Shown: one piece after another, positions 20,956-32,410 of the stretch
Layout: the number at the start of each line of letters is the position of its first letter
Position numbering within the stretch: position 1 is the first letter of the stretch
Assembly: GCA_946811185.2 (NCBI GenBank)
Contig: OX328101.1
Coordinates: forward strand, 16,476,122-16,540,121
From: Hippopus hippopus
Taxonomy: Eukaryota > Mollusca > Bivalvia > Cardiida > Cardiidae
DNA length: 64,000 bases
Reading direction: 5' to 3'
Translations under genes and position numbers: made by a program
The notes under the pieces: generated by a model
The model's input: only the letters and a program-made list of their open reading frames with translations
Told to the model about the DNA's origin: nothing
Database searches by the model: none

Positions 20956-21275
20956 AACTTATGGAACGAAATTTTGCACATGTCTTGTTTTCCAAATTGT
21001 CATCTATAGATGCTTTCAATTTGGAGATGTCTAAAACTTGTTGGTTAGGAAAGTTTTAGGGTGTATCCTTTTCCATAATATCCCGAGTTTTATGGCCAAC
21101 AAAGAAAAAGGCTTTTGAAAACATTGAGAGAAAAGGTGAAATTACTGGTAAACAGCATTTTCTTCTTTTCCCTAAATGTTTTCTACCCTACCAAAGCAAG
21201 AAATCATCACTGAATTTTGCACTACTTTCAATTTGTGTCCAGTCCAATATTTTGTCATTTGATAAAGCGTTACAC
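20955..21275 (+). mobile_element. MITE-A long-arm fragment and one copy
   Basis: 20955-21060 is a long arm (TCATCTATAGATGCTTTCAA). 21065-21275 has short arm, diverged hairpin (ATTACTGGTAAACAGCAT centre) and long arm ending TTGATAAAGCGTTAC. Confidence 0.7.
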
Positions 21276-21324
21276 AATTATTGATGATGAATATCCTTTT
21301 TTAGGAGGGGGGGGTATGTTTTCA

Positions 21325-21848
21325 CCCTTCACCACACAATCCAGAGTTTTAATGACCCTAAGACAGAAGCCTTTTGAAATTTACATTGTGCAAAAAGGCA
21401 AAACTGCTGGTAACAAGCATTTTCACCTTTTCTCCACAAAGTTTTCTTCTTTATAAAGGACAAATTCCATGTTTTGCATTACATTTAATTTGTCGTCTGT
21501 AAAATTTATGCTTTTGATTTGGACAAGGCTACAATTTGTTGTTTGGTAAGGACTTAAAAGTTGTTATCTGCACATGTGTTTCAGGATGTAACGAAATAAA
21601 CTGAGTGTTAATATTCCCCTTTAATCCTTTACTGCACAATGCCAAATTTTAATGACCCTGGGAAAGAAGCCTTTTGAAAACATTGTGGGAAAAGGAGAAA
21701 ATCCTGGTACCCAGCATTTTCTCCTTTTCCCACAGTGTTTTCTACTCTATCAATGAAAATTGCACTATTTGAGCCACACTGGAATTGGCGCCTGCAAATG
21801 CTTTCAATTTAGACCAGTCTAAAATTTTGTTGTTTGGTAAAGAGTTAA
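21325..21848 (+). mobile_element. Two MITE-A copies in the same direction
   Basis: 21325-21556: diverged copy ending GTTTGGTAAGGACTTAA. 21621-21848: TTAA to TTAA, hairpin at 21678-21742 centred ATCCTGGTACCCAGCAT, long arm with CAAATGCTTTCAATTTAGAC. Confidence 0.82.
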
Positions 21849-21879
21849 TGGGCCAGATGTTCATTATGAACCAAACATA

Positions 21880-22345
21880 GCTTTGTGGCTTTTACAGAAT
21901 AGTGTTGATTAAGATCAGACTGCAAAGACCATGCAATCTGATCCCACACCTACAGAGTTTTCTTTTTGACATTATAGTCAATCTAAAACACCCCGAAATC
22001 ATTGGGGTTTATTATACTGAATGAAAATGGTTGGATGAATTTCAATTTCTCAGGGCTAAATTGCTACCTGCCTCAAATAAACTAGCAGCAGATGGTTATA
22101 GACATTTTGTAAAATATTGATGATAAACTTGAATTAAATTTTAAGACATGTATACATACATGTATATGAGATCATTGTGGAAACAGGCTAAATTAGACTC
22201 ATGAATAACTTCAGACTTTTGCAAGACCAAAAATTTTGACTAAATCATAAAGAGTGTACAGAAAAACTTACAGAATTTGCAGTCTGATCTTGGATCTAAA
22301 CTTTAAGATTGTTTCATGTTTGTTTTAGGCAAAAACAGTCTTGGA
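21880..22345. mobile_element. Two partial MITE-C copies
   Basis: 21885-21960: GATTAAGATCAGACTGCAAAG with CAATCTGATCCC. 22240-22310: TTGCAGTCTGATCTTGGATC half only. Between them is unremarkable sequence. Confidence 0.5.
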
Positions 22346-22376
22346 ATTCTCAGGAGACTCAAGTTGTCTATTTTAT

Positions 22377-22600
22377 TAACCATTTACTGAATGCCAAATT
22401 TTGGACATGTCCGAATTGGTAGCATTTTGCAAACACCAAAATGAAATCTGGGACAATGTTTAAGTTGATGTAATATGTCTTTAAAAGGGTAGAAAACATT
22501 GTGAGAAAATGATAATATGCAGCTCATTGGCATATTCTCCTTTTCCCACAATGCTCTGAAAAGCATTTTCTTCCAGGTCATTAAAACTCATAATTCACCA
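22377..22600 (-). mobile_element. MITE-A copy
   Basis: TTAACCATTTACTGAATGCC, long arm, then a hairpin whose loop is rearranged (GATAATATGCAGCTCATTGG). The right end is eroded. Confidence 0.7.
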
Positions 22601-23040
22601 GTGTTAGGTTTATCCATGATGAATGAGCAACATATACAATTTCCTCCCTATACCTTAAAACTAACTGATTACCGCCCAAAACAAATTTGCAACCGGTGCA
22701 TTTGAAAATATTCTTGTAAACCAGGGTTCAACATAAATTAATACCAGTGTTCCAAACTGTGAATTTCACAATGGCCTTCTGCATTAGCAGGGAGCAAAAG
22801 AAAATTGTAGATTTCATTAGATCTATTTTTCATTTATTTGAAAACCACAAAAAAATATTGAAACCCCCCCCCCCACCCCCCAGTTTTGACTACTGACCCC
22901 CAAAATTCAGGATAACTTGTCAAAAATGACCCTCATAATCTTACAATAAATAGGAGAAAATAATAGGCTTTGATACAAAAACATCTGTGAAAATATGGGG
23001 CATTTTTTTAAAGGACAATGACTAATTGTAAGTAATTTGT
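22600..23040. other. Unannotated stretch with C-rich run
   Basis: Simple C-rich tract at 22865-22881. Otherwise no feature recognised. Confidence 0.5.
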
Positions 23041-24043
23041 CTTTAACCTCTTCACCAGATGACAAAATTTTAGACTGGTCCTCAATAGAACGCAGTTGCA
23101 GACAAATTACATTTGGCTCAAATTACAGGAAACACTGGTTACCAGCATTTTCTTCTTTTTCGATAATTTTTTCAAAAGCATTATTATCTTTCAAAGTATT
23201 TTTTGTGATTCTTCTAGGTTGTTAAAACATTGGGATTGGTATTAGGCAAAATGATAAGCCTGTACAAAATAATAGATGCCTAGTAACTTGAACTGACACA
23301 AAATCGGATTAATTATTCAAAGTTTACTGATAAAATATCAGTTTTTTTATTCAGTAATTTAGGGTTATAAACTCTTTACCAAACAGCAAAATTTTGGACT
23401 TGTACAATTTGAAAGCATTTTCAGACAACAAATTACATGTGGCCCAAATGATGATTTTGGGAAATCTTTAAAAGGATAGAAAACATTGTGGAAAAAGGAG
23501 AAAATGCTGATTACCAGCATTTTCTCCTTTTTCCATATTGTTGTCAAAAAGGCTTTCCTATGGGTCACTAAAACTCAGGATTGTGTGGAAAAGAGGTTAT
23601 CCATTACCAAAGGACAAAATTTTTAACTCAACTAAATTGAAAGCATTTTCTGAGGACAAATAAAAGGTAGCTTAACCCTTTACCACACGGCAAAATTTAA
23701 GACCTATCCAAATTGAAAGCATTTGCAGACGACAATTTCATAGTGGCTCAAATGACGCAACTTTTCTTTGATAGGGTAGAAAACTTTGTGGGAAAAGGAG
23801 AAAATGCTGGTTACCAGCATTTTCTCCTTTTCCCACAATGTTTTCAAAAGGCCTCTTCTTCAGGGGCGTTAAAAGGCGTCATTGTGTGGTAAAGGGTTAA
23901 ATAATGATTTCTGCCTTTAATAGGGTGGAAAACATTGTTGGAAAAGGAGAAAATGCTGGTTTCCTGCATTTTCTCCTTGTCCCACAATTTTTTCAAAAGT
24001 CTTATTTCTTAGGGTCACTAAAATATTGTGTGGTAAAGGCTTA
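23041..24043 (-). mobile_element. Cluster of five MITE-A copies
   Basis: 23041-23250 (hairpin half lost), 23367-23602 (complete, hairpin at 23479-23540), 23604-23675 (long-arm fragment), 23672-23900 (complete; sharing TTAA at 23672-23675 with the fragment; perfect TTAACCCTTTACCACAC / GTGTGGTAAAGGGTTAA ends), 23905-24043 (hairpin plus short arm). All point the same way. Confidence 0.85.
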
Positions 24044-24555
24044 AAGAGGCCTTCTGTCCAATGACTACATTCTTTTCTACATAATGATAAGACTGCGTAA
24101 TTAAACTTTAACAAACCTCAAACAAAAAATCCGTCTTAACACTGAGCACTATCTAATAATCTTGATTAAAACAACTGATATTATAATGGTCTCTGATCAA
24201 ATCTCGAAGGTGTATTCCTGTGACGTATAACAGGGATACTATAAAAGACGGTTTTCATTATATTTCACAATGACAGTTGTCGAACACAGTGATGTGGGAT
24301 GTAGTAGACATCTCACTCTCCCAATATTACACTGTACAAACAATGTGATGCCAAAACTGGAAAATATTGATTGTGATATTCCGGTTCCGCGAGGATCCTT
24401 TTTAGCTTTTCAGCCATTACTTTGGGGACATTCGTCAAAGAATGGAAAGATCAATTCTCAACCCCAAAGATCTCGAGATTAATATTCTGTCTTCCCCTCA
24501 TCAATTTGTAAATCTAATGTACTTGCATTTCGTTTGTGACTTGTATATGAAGCTT
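24043..24555. other. Mostly unannotated; promoter-like patch at 24220-24272
   Basis: TGACGTAT (24221), CTATAAAAGAC (24239) and an ATG at 24270 opening a 70-codon frame are spaced like a core promoter and first exon. No splice donor and no recognised protein. Weak. Confidence 0.25.
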
Positions 24556-24730
24556 TCTCAATTAAAGTGCCTTTCGCAGCTTCAGTTAAATTTGTGGCCA
24601 GTTTAGATCAAAATCAGACTGCACAGAACATCCATGCTGATCTTTGATCTTCATTGTCTGTTTTGCTGAGACATTCTGGACAAGAAAAGCCTTTGCAGTA
24701 AGTTTGATCTTACAATTCGCAGGTTTAACG
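24555..24730. mobile_element. MITE-C copy
   Basis: TTTAGATCAAAATCAGACTGC with GCTGATCTTTGATC, then TTCATTGTCTGTTTTGCTGA. Right end GCAGGTTTAAC. Confidence 0.65.
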
Positions 24731-25030
24731 CAAAACAGTTGTAACTCACTTTTTCCATGTTTTACAAGAGAACGAAAAAACTGACTAATGTTTCAAGATA
24801 GGGTAGTTTTGATTAGAGATACAACCTTTACATTTTCTTTAGTTGCAGCATGAATTTTCAAGAAATATTTCGAGATATTATGTATTGATGGAAATAGACG
24901 TCAATTTTACAAAACTGTGAAAAAAAAATTCACTTGATCAAAAAAGGAGTAACAACCGTTTTGCATAAAACCAGGAATCGTACTTAAAAACAGAAAATGT
25001 CCCTTGGGTTTATTCAGTGCTCTACAGTTT
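24730..25030. other. Unannotated stretch
   Basis: AT-rich. Includes an A8 run and no recognised repeat. Confidence 0.5.
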
Positions 25031-25313
25031 AATTAGTCACAGATCTGCAGATGCTTTCAATATGGACAAGTCCAGATTTTGTCCTCTGATTTAACCCTTT
25101 ACCACACAATACCGAGTTCTAACGACCTTGAAGAATTAGACTTTTGAAAACGTGGGAAAAGGGGAAAATGTTGAAACCAGCATTTTCTCCTTTTCCCACA
25201 ATGTTTTCCACTCTTTCAGACACAAACTGCATCATTTGAGCCACATTTAGTCTGTTGTCTGCAAAGGCTTCCAATTTGGACCAGTCCAGTTTTGTTGTTA
25301 GGTACAGGATTAA
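25030..25313 (+). mobile_element. MITE-A long-arm fragment and a full copy sharing TTAA
   Basis: The fragment ends at TTAA 25091-25094, which also begins the complete copy: CCCTTTACCACACAATACC, hairpin at 25146-25207, long arm, AGGTACAGGATTAA. Confidence 0.8.
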
Positions 25314-25602
25314 GACTCATAGGTCAAGTCTGTATCATTACATACTGATCAAAACTGAAGCATTATTGGGAATTCCTGCATCTCAAGTTTTATGTCTGTT
25401 GTCAGGCAACCATTTTCAGATTATAGAAATGTTTTACCAGGAAAAAAAATATGGAAAACTTTTTCCATAATTTCATTTTGCAGGCCTAACCTATTACCCA
25501 ACAAAGACAGTTTTTTCAATCTCTGAACTCGTACTCTTCGCAAATGAATATGGGAAAAGGAGCTACATGTACATGTACTTTGCTTGTACGAATCCACAGT
25601 TA

Positions 25603-26025
25603 TCTCTTTACCATCAACAAAACTTTAGACTTGTCCAAATTGAAAGCATTTGCAGATGACAAATTTAAATATCACTACCATGACTGAATTTCCTTTTGAA
25701 AATGGCAACATATTAACAGAGAAGGAGGAAATGCTGGTTAACAGCATTTTCTCCTTTCTTATAATGTTTTCAAAAGGCTTCTTTCTGTGGGTTGTTAAAA
25801 CCTGGGATTATGCTGTAAAGGGTTTTTTGTTTTTTAACAAGAAGAATTTAACGCCATTCCAGCAGTGATCAGAATTTTTGTATGTCTTTGGGTCATACCA
25901 ATCCTTTTTCTCCCTCTCTCTGTCTCTATCACTTAACTCTCCTCCATACGAAAAAATTTAAGAATTGTTAATTTCACTAAAAGCATTTGCAGATTACATG
26001 ATATTCAGTGTGGCTACAATGTTTC
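25603..26025 (-). mobile_element. MITE-A copy and a long-arm fragment
   Basis: 25603-25830: long arm GACTTGTCCAAATTGAAAGC, good hairpin at 25720-25770, short arm ending GCTGTAAAGGGTT. 25940-26025: long-arm remnant only. Confidence 0.75.
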
Positions 26026-26335
26026 ATGCTACTTTGCGGCTGTTACCGTACTGACAACGGTTTAGCTTTATAAGTAGAATTACAAAGGATCATTTTCCCT
26101 TCAAAATGAGAACATTCTCCCCAATTATGGTGAAGCTATTGATTAGATAGGTATTTCTGAAGCAATGAGGTGAAAATCTGGGGATTTTCTCCTCTCATTA
26201 TTTTTCTCAAATCTACTGAATACTACTAATTAGATTCAGATCTCAGACCTCTGGTATATTGCAAGGGTTTGATGGTAGGCTGATTGACTGGACCCCACCC
26301 CCTTTCTAAAACCAGTTAACTAGCCAATCATTGAT
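26025..26335. other. Unannotated stretch
   Basis: No repeat or exon recognised. Confidence 0.5.
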
Positions 26336-26336
26336 T

Positions 26337-26636
26337 GATTAATTGTATTGTGTTAACACCATTTTCAACATTATGTCAGTTACAGTGCAGTGGCCAGTTA
26401 TACACAACTATCCACGCTTACCTAGTGTTTCTTTTACCAGTTCTCTGCACAATATTCTTCTCAAGCCAGTTGCTTTCCCTCATAACCACATAACCATCAT
26501 CGAAACAATGGTCAGCAGTGAGAGAGGAATGAATCCTGTCACAATGACTTTCATCAATAATTGGATAGAAATTGGCCAAGCCAGGGATCAAACCAGCAAC
26601 CCCCTGTTCTCAAGTTCTGTACACTGCCGACTGGAC
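26337..26636 (-). mobile_element. SINE-A copy
   Basis: Tail GATTGATTAATTGTATTG and TTAACACCATTTTCAAC on the left; conserved body GTCAGCAGTGAGAGAGG; tRNA-like head at the right (minus strand GTTGCTGGTTTGATCCC as B box). An open frame across it is not a gene. Confidence 0.85.
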
Positions 26637-26700
26637 TTGAGAACAGGGGGTCCCTGGTTCCATCCCCAGCTCGGCCAAATCCTTGTTTTTACCACTCAGT
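26634..26700 (+). mobile_element. SINE-A head fragment, head-to-head with the previous copy
   Basis: GACTTGAGAACAGGGGGTCC and GGTTCCATCCCCAGC repeat the tRNA-like head of SINE-A in the opposite direction, giving an inverted pair of heads. Body and tail are missing. Confidence 0.7.
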
Positions 26701-26705
26701 GGAAA

Positions 26706-26795
26706 ATGGTTTTTGAAAACACTGTGGGAAAAAAGGAGAAAATACTGGTTACACTCCTTTTCCCAAAATGTTTTCTTCCTTTCAAGGACAGTTCC
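26706..26795. mobile_element. MITE-A hairpin fragment
   Basis: TTTTTGAAAACACTGTGGG to CCCAAAATGTTTTC. Both arms are lost and the right half is shortened at the loop. Confidence 0.65.
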
Positions 26796-26927
26796 AGTCA
26801 TCCACCTTGCTGAAATATTCTGGAAAAAAGAAACCTTGAATTACAACTTATATATAAACAGAATTTGGGTTTTATTTCTAGACTGTAAAATGTCCGTATG
26901 ATTTAATTGGCACTAAATTAAGTCTCA

Positions 26928-27853
26928 TTACCAATCAACAAAATTTTCGACTAGTCGAAATTGAAAAAAATTGCTGACTACAATTTAACAGTGGCCCAAA
27001 TGACAAAATTTGTCCTTGATAAAGTAGAAAACAGTGTGGGAAAAGGAAGAAAATACTGTTTACCAGCATTTTCTTCTTTTCCCCCAATGTTTTCAAAAGC
27101 TTTCTTCCTCACGGTCGTTAAAAGTCGGGATTATGTGATAAAAGGTTAGGGGTTAATTAATTTAATCTTGAAAAATGTCTAGGGATGACAGTTGACATTT
27201 TATGGTTACAAAACAATGTCATTGAGGTTTCAAGTAATTTTTTAGCCTTTACCATACAATCTCCAGTTTTAATGACTCTGAAGAATAAAACTTATGAAAA
27301 CATTGCAGGAAAAGGAGAAAATGCTGGTAACCAGCATTTTCTCCTTTTCCCACAATGTTTTCTACTCTAGCAGATGCGATTTCCATTGTTTTGCTGCATC
27401 TAATTTGTTATCTGCAAATGGTTTCAATTTAGACCAGTCTGAAGTTCTGTTGTGTTGTACAGAGTTTACCCTTACCAAATGCTAAATTGTATACCCTCCG
27501 AAATTGAAGGCCTCAGCGGATGACAATTTCAAAATTGATACAAATGAAATTCTTTGATGGGATGATATTTTCAAAGGTCTCCTTCTCCACGAATGCTTAA
27601 CTCAGGATTGTTTGAAAAAGGGTTTAACTCTTTAATAATCAATCAAATTTTAGACTTGTACAAATTGAAAGGACTTGCAGACGACAAATTTAAACTGGCT
27701 CAAATGGCAGCATTTTTCTTTAAAAGGATAGAAAGCATTGGGGGAAAGGCAGAAAATGCTGGTTACCAGCATTTTCTGCTTTTCCTACAATGTTTTCCAA
27801 AAGTCTTCCACTGCAGTGTTCTTAAAACTCAGGATTGTGTTGTAAAGGGTTAA
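26928..27853. mobile_element. Cluster of four MITE-A copies
   Basis: 26928-27152 (-), complete; 27243-27470 (+), complete with near-perfect hairpin at 27296-27362; 27467-27627 (-), hairpin lost; 27624-27853 (-), complete. The last two share TTAA at 27624-27627. Confidence 0.8.
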
Positions 27854-27969
27854 CGAACATGCAACCAGGTAAAATTTTGATGTGCAAATATTTTGAACAC
27901 ATTTGATCAGAAACTTATGTATCTTTTAACTGCCTGCAAGGAATGGCTTAAAAAAGTACATGAAGAAAT

Positions 27970-28220
27970 ATATAAGCCATGCTCTGTAAAGAAGGGGGCT
28001 AAATGCATCTGAGAAACCAGGTCAGCCTGCGCAGTCTGCACTGCATAATATTAGGCTGACCTCTGTCTAACTTTTTGCTATTGGTCAACCAGTCTACCCT
28101 CATGATTCAGTCAGTTGTTAGGCAAAATGCTCTTTATGAATCCATGATCATGTGATGACTTTCTTGCTATAATGCATCATGGAGATCCATTAAGCCCCCT
28201 TTTCAAAGAACATGGCTCAT
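27970..28220 (-). mobile_element. MITE-B copy
   Basis: Ends ATAAGCCATGCTCTGTAAAG and CTTTTCAAAGAACATGGCTC. The hairpin (GGTCAGCCTGCGCAG with TTAGGCTGACC) sits near the left, so the copy is reversed relative to 10241. Confidence 0.8.
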
Positions 28221-28400
28221 ATTATAAAATGTTATGATTATTTGATATTTTTTTCTGTAAAGTTTTTTATCCCTTCTGTCAGGGGTAGCTGTAACTGCAA
28301 ACAAAAGATAAATACATACATTTAAAAGATGTTAAAATGTTAAATGTACCGATACCTGAAGTTAGAACTGGGTATTTAATTTAAACATATTTATTTTACA
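28220..28400. other. Unannotated stretch
   Basis: AT-rich, no recognised element. Confidence 0.5.
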
Positions 28401-28592
28401 TCGATTGAGAAACAAGTTCTTACAACTTATACTAATCTCTCTCGATTCTGCTTCCTGGGAACTACACCAGTACTCGCGCCGAATGTGTGGGCCAATGAAA
28501 AATCCCAAAGCTGACACCCGTTCCCGGGTATCGAACTCAGGACCTAATAGTTATGAGGCCGACGCTCTACCTCATGACCACGGACAACACAT
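28400..28592 (-). mobile_element. SINE-D: tRNA-derived element
   Basis: On the minus strand GTGGTCATGAGGTAGAGCG (A box) and CCTGAGTTCGATACCC (B box) form a tRNA-like head between about 28590 and 28515. It is flanked left by CACCAGTACTCGCGCC, in the place where other SINE bodies sit. Only one copy in the window. Confidence 0.6.
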
Positions 28593-29010
28593 TCAATGGT
28601 ATTTCAGTGGGTTACACCAGAAAATTTCACAACAGAACAAGTACTGACACAGTAACTTTGGTTCTTCCAATTACTCTAGTTTTGAAATCCTACCCCACCC
28701 ACTTCCATGGATCACACACACAAGCTTCAGAGTCCCTGGGTACAAGGGATTTCTTTGAAAAGCGAGTATTGATCAATTTCCTCAATTTTTCTCGCTTTGA
28801 ATTGTGACACATATTGGCTAATAATGATTAGATTACAGTTAATCACCATCATTAGCACATAATTGTCTGATGACCAATCTATCACATGGCTTTAGGTCTG
28901 CTCCATTGTAATTTTTGTATTAAATCTATGCTTTTTTTAAAGCAAATTTCTGCACTGTTTGAACCCAGGGATTCAACTCTCAAAGGCCACATTCCTGTCG
29001 TCTGTACATA
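28592..29010. other. Unannotated stretch
   Basis: Nothing recognised. Short open frames here have no protein-like features. Confidence 0.5.
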
Positions 29011-29011
29011 C

Positions 29012-29330
29012 ATAGTGCCAAGCCCTGGTACCTCAGACGGTAGGGTACAGGACTTGAGAACAGGGGGTCACTGGTTTGATCCCCAGCTTGGTCAATTTCT
29101 TTCCGAGGACTGATGATAGTAATTGCGACAGGATTAATTCCTCTCTCACCACTGACCATTCTTTTGACGATGGTTGTGTGGGAAAGCAGCCAGTGGATTG
29201 GAAAGAATATTGTATGGAGTACTGGTAAAAGAAAATGCAGGAAAGCCAAGGGCAGGTGCACTGGCCACTGCAATATAACTAAAATAATGTTAAAAACAGC
29301 GTTAAACACCATACAATGAATGAATCAATG
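29012..29330 (+). mobile_element. SINE-A copy, full length
   Basis: Head with A box TACCTCAGACGGTAGGG and B box GGTTTGATCCCC, body GGAAAGCAGCCAGTGGATTG, tail GCGTTAAACACCATACAATG followed by ATGAATCAATG. Confidence 0.88.
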
Positions 29331-29341
29331 TACATGCATAG

Positions 29342-29746
29342 ATAACTCTTTACCACCCAACCAACTCTTAGACTTGACCAAATTGAAAGCATTTGCAGAT
29401 GACAAATTTTTACTGCGGCTAAATGATGGAATTTGTCTTTGATAGGGACTAGAAAACATGGTGGCAAAAGGCCCCTCTTTCCAAGGGTTGTAAAAACGTG
29501 ATTGTGAGTTATAAGGTTAACTCTTTACCTGATACAACAAAATTATGGGCTTGACAAGATTGAAAGCATTTAAGGACAACAAATTATTTGTGACTTAGAT
29601 AACTGGATTTGATTCTGAAAGGTTAGAAAATATTCAGGGAAAAGAAAAAAATGCTGGTAACCAGCATTTTCTCCTTTTCCCACAGTGTTTTCAAAAGATT
29701 TCTTTCTCACAGTGGTTAAGAGTCCAGATTGCGTGGTAAAGGGTTA
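29342..29746 (-). mobile_element. Two MITE-A copies sharing TTAA
   Basis: 29342-29520 has lost most of its hairpin (GAAAACATGGTGGCAAAAGG runs into the short arm). 29517-29746 is complete, ends CGTGGTAAAGGGTTAA, and shares TTAA 29517-29520. Confidence 0.82.
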
Positions 29747-29797
29747 AACCCAGTAGCAATCAGACAGGATCAGCCTGTTAGTTCTAGTAGTCTGTTG

Positions 29798-30121
29798 CCG
29801 AGCCCCAGTAGCTCAGTCGGTAGCGTGCAGGACTTGAGAACACGGGGTCCAGGGTTCGATCCCTCGCTACGACCCCTGGCTCGGCCAATTTCTTTCCGAG
29901 GATTGATGATAGTCACTGTGACAGGATTCATTCCTCTCCCACCGCTGATCATTGTTTCGACGATGATTATGTGGGAAAGCAGCCAGTGGCTTGGAAAGAA
30001 AATTGTGCGAAGTACTGGTAAAAGATAATCCAGGAACGCATGGATAGGTGCACTGGCCTGCAGCGATATAACTGAAATAATGTTGAAAACGGCGTTAAAC
30101 ACCATACAATCAATCAATCAA
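29798..30121 (+). mobile_element. SINE-A copy, best preserved
   Basis: Head AGCTCAGTCGGTAGCGTGC (A box) and GGGTTCGATCCCT (B box) look like a tRNA gene; body GGGAAAGCAGCCAGTGGC; tail GGCGTTAAACACCATACAAT then (CAAT)n. An 11-base insert near the B box duplicates local sequence. Confidence 0.9.
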
Positions 30122-30137
30122 CTAGAAGTCTGTTTTA

Positions 30138-30228
30138 TTAGCAAAATACCAAACAATATCAAGTTTTAACAACCCTGAAGGATACAGCTTTTCAAAAGCA
30201 TTGTGAGGTGAAAAGGAGAAAATGCTGG
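30138..30228 (+). mobile_element. MITE-A fragment
   Basis: Short arm (ACCAAACAATATCAAGTTTT) and left half of the hairpin only. Confidence 0.65.
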
Positions 30229-30419
30229 TGTACAAAAATGATAGCAGTATTTTATGATATTTTGTACAGATCAATTCAGAAATCAGGTTTAAAAATTCCA
30301 ATATGAAAAAAATGAATCTCTCTGTTGCCATGGCAACTGCACTTCAGCATGGCAAAATTATACTTTCCCTACATGAAATACAACAATATTTCAGGAAAAT
30401 TTGGTTAGCAGTGCCTCTG

Positions 30420-30950
30420 ACATAATTCACCTCTTTACAAGAAGACAGAATTTCAACTAGCCCATATTGAAAGTTGAAACAGATGACAAATTAACACTTA
30501 CCTATAAAATCCCGAGTTTTAACGACCCTGAGGTAGAAGGCCCTTGAAAACATTGTAGGAAAAAGGAGAAAATGCTGGTAACCAGCATTTTCTCCTTTTC
30601 CCACAATGTTTTCCATCCTTCCAAAAACAAATTTTAATTTTTGAGTCACATTTATTTTGTCATCTATAAATGCTTTTAGTTTCAACTAGTCTGAAATTTT
30701 GACGTTTGGTAAATAGTTAACCCTTTAACAAACAATTTCGAGTTTAAAATGACCCTGAGAAAAGAAAGAAAAGCTTTTGAAGTCATTGTGGGAAAGCGGG
30801 AAAATGCTTGGGGGGAAAAAAATCTCCTTTTCCCACAATGTTTTCTGACCTTGTTAACACAGGTCCAATCATTTTAGTCACACTGAATTTGTCGTCTGTT
30901 AATGTCCAATTCGGAAAAGTCTAAAGTTCTATAGTGTGGTAAAGAGTTTA
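30420..30950 (+). mobile_element. Chain of MITE-A copies sharing TTAA
   Basis: 30420-30494 long-arm fragment (-); 30491-30720 complete (+), with near-perfect hairpin 30547-30611; 30717-30950 (+), with loop replaced by CTTGGGGGGAAAAAAA. Adjacent members share TTAA at 30491 and 30717. Confidence 0.85.
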
Positions 30951-30994
30951 TGCTTTAAATATAGATCAGACTTTGTTAGTCAGAAAAAAAAAAG

Positions 30995-31260
30995 ATGGGT
31001 CATGCTCTGTGAAAAGGATGCTTAATGCATCACTGTAAAGCATGATACCAAGCAAGTCATCATATAATCATGGATCAATAAAATCAGTTTTGTATAACAA
31101 CAGACTGATTCATGAGATAAATGGGTCCTCTGACATGCAAAATTTTGACCAAAAGCAAAAAATTTCGACCCTGGTCAGCCTGTGCAGACTGCGCAGGCTG
31201 ACCTGGGTCGATACATTTTGCAGATGCATAAAGACCCCTTTTCACAGAGCATGGCTCAAA
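30995..31260 (+). mobile_element. MITE-B copy, near perfect hairpin
   Basis: GGTCATGCTCTGTGAAAAGG to CCTTTTCACAGAGCATGGCT. The hairpin CTGGTCAGCCTGTGCAG / CTGCGCAGGCTGACCTGGG lies at 31172-31208. Overlapping open frames on both strands are artefacts of the palindrome. Confidence 0.85.
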
Positions 31261-31399
31261 TATTACAATTCCAGACTGTTTTCCTGTTAATGTTTTATCA
31301 CTGAATGAGTAAGACAATAGCTGGCAAAGCATAAATAAAAAAGAGAAGTATACAGGAGAGGAATTTTTCTACTGTATTTCCAAGTAATAATTTATGTAC

Positions 31400-32230
31400 A
31401 TGTATTCTCTACAGGAAATTTAAATTTCATGCCAGAGTTTCACAAAGGCTTGTGAGAACATCATATGGTCTGAAACACGCATTGGTTATGTACCAGAAAC
31501 ACTCATTGATAATGTAGTATTCAAATCAAATAAGATACATGTAGATGATGTCATATTCAATCTAATAAAAACAGATGATTGATCGATTGAATCAATGCTT
31601 TTTAACGCCACTTTCAACATTATTTCAGTCATATCACAGTGATAGCACCACTCATGAAAATATTATCGACGATGTTCACCAGATTCAAAAGATTTGATCT
31701 TTACCAAAAAAAAATTTCCCTTATGTAATCTCTACAGGAAATTTTATATTTCAGGCCAGAATTTGCAAAGGCTTGTGGGATCACATTGGCTGAAACATTA
31801 ATTGATAATGTGGTATTCAAATCAAATTGGATACATGTAGATGATGTCATATTTAACCTCATCAGTAAATGATTGTATGAATGAATAGCGTTTAATATTA
31901 TTTCAGTCACATCACAGAGAAGTGCCACTTGTGAAAATATTACCAATGATGTTCACAAGATGAAATAAATTTCGATCTTTTACTGAAAAAAAAAAACAAC
32001 AACCGAATATCCACTATGTAATCTCCACAGGAAATTTTATATTTCATGCCAGAGTTTTGCAAAGGCTTGTGGGAATATCACATGGTCTGAAACACTAATA
32101 GATTATGTGTGGTATTAAAATCAAATAAGATACATGTAGATGATGTAATATTCAACCTCATAAAAACAAATGATTGATCTATTGAATGAATGGTGTTTAA
32201 CGCCACATTCAACATTATTTCAGTCATATC
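31400..32230. repeat. Three tandem units of about 300-320 bp containing SINE-B tails
   Basis: CTACAGGAAATTT recurs at 31411, 31730 and 32026, each followed by CATGCCAGAGTTT-like, GATACATGTAGATGATGTCATATT and a SINE-B tail (ATTGAATGAATGGTGTTTAACGCC-like). Units 1 and 2 carry only the tail; unit 3 continues into a full SINE-B. Confidence 0.8.
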
Positions 32231-32410
32231 ACAGCAACAGCTCACATATTCAGGTATGTCCTGGGTTTCACAAGTCGTAGGCTAGAGCTCTGTTTAGTGT
32301 CTTGCCCGAAAACACTCCCACAAAAATCCAAGAGCATCTATTGTGGCTTGAATCCAGGGCCTCCAGCTTGCAAGTCCTACACTTTACCACTGAGCCATAC
32401 AAGACACCTA
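32185..32410 (-). mobile_element. SINE-B copy
   Basis: Left tail AATGGTGTTTAACGCCAC; body TCCTGGGTTTCACAAG and AGTGTCTTGCCCG; right-hand head GGCTTGAATCCAGGGCC and CACTGAGCCATAC, complements of B and A boxes. Confidence 0.82.

Noticed and set aside
26343..26813. 156-codon frame on the plus strand
   Set aside because: Crosses a SINE-A copy and a MITE-A hairpin; not protein-like.
29798..29870. Possible functional tRNA gene
   Set aside because: Good A and B boxes, but joined to the SINE-A body and tail, and the same head occurs in other SINE-A copies; it is a tRNA-derived SINE head.
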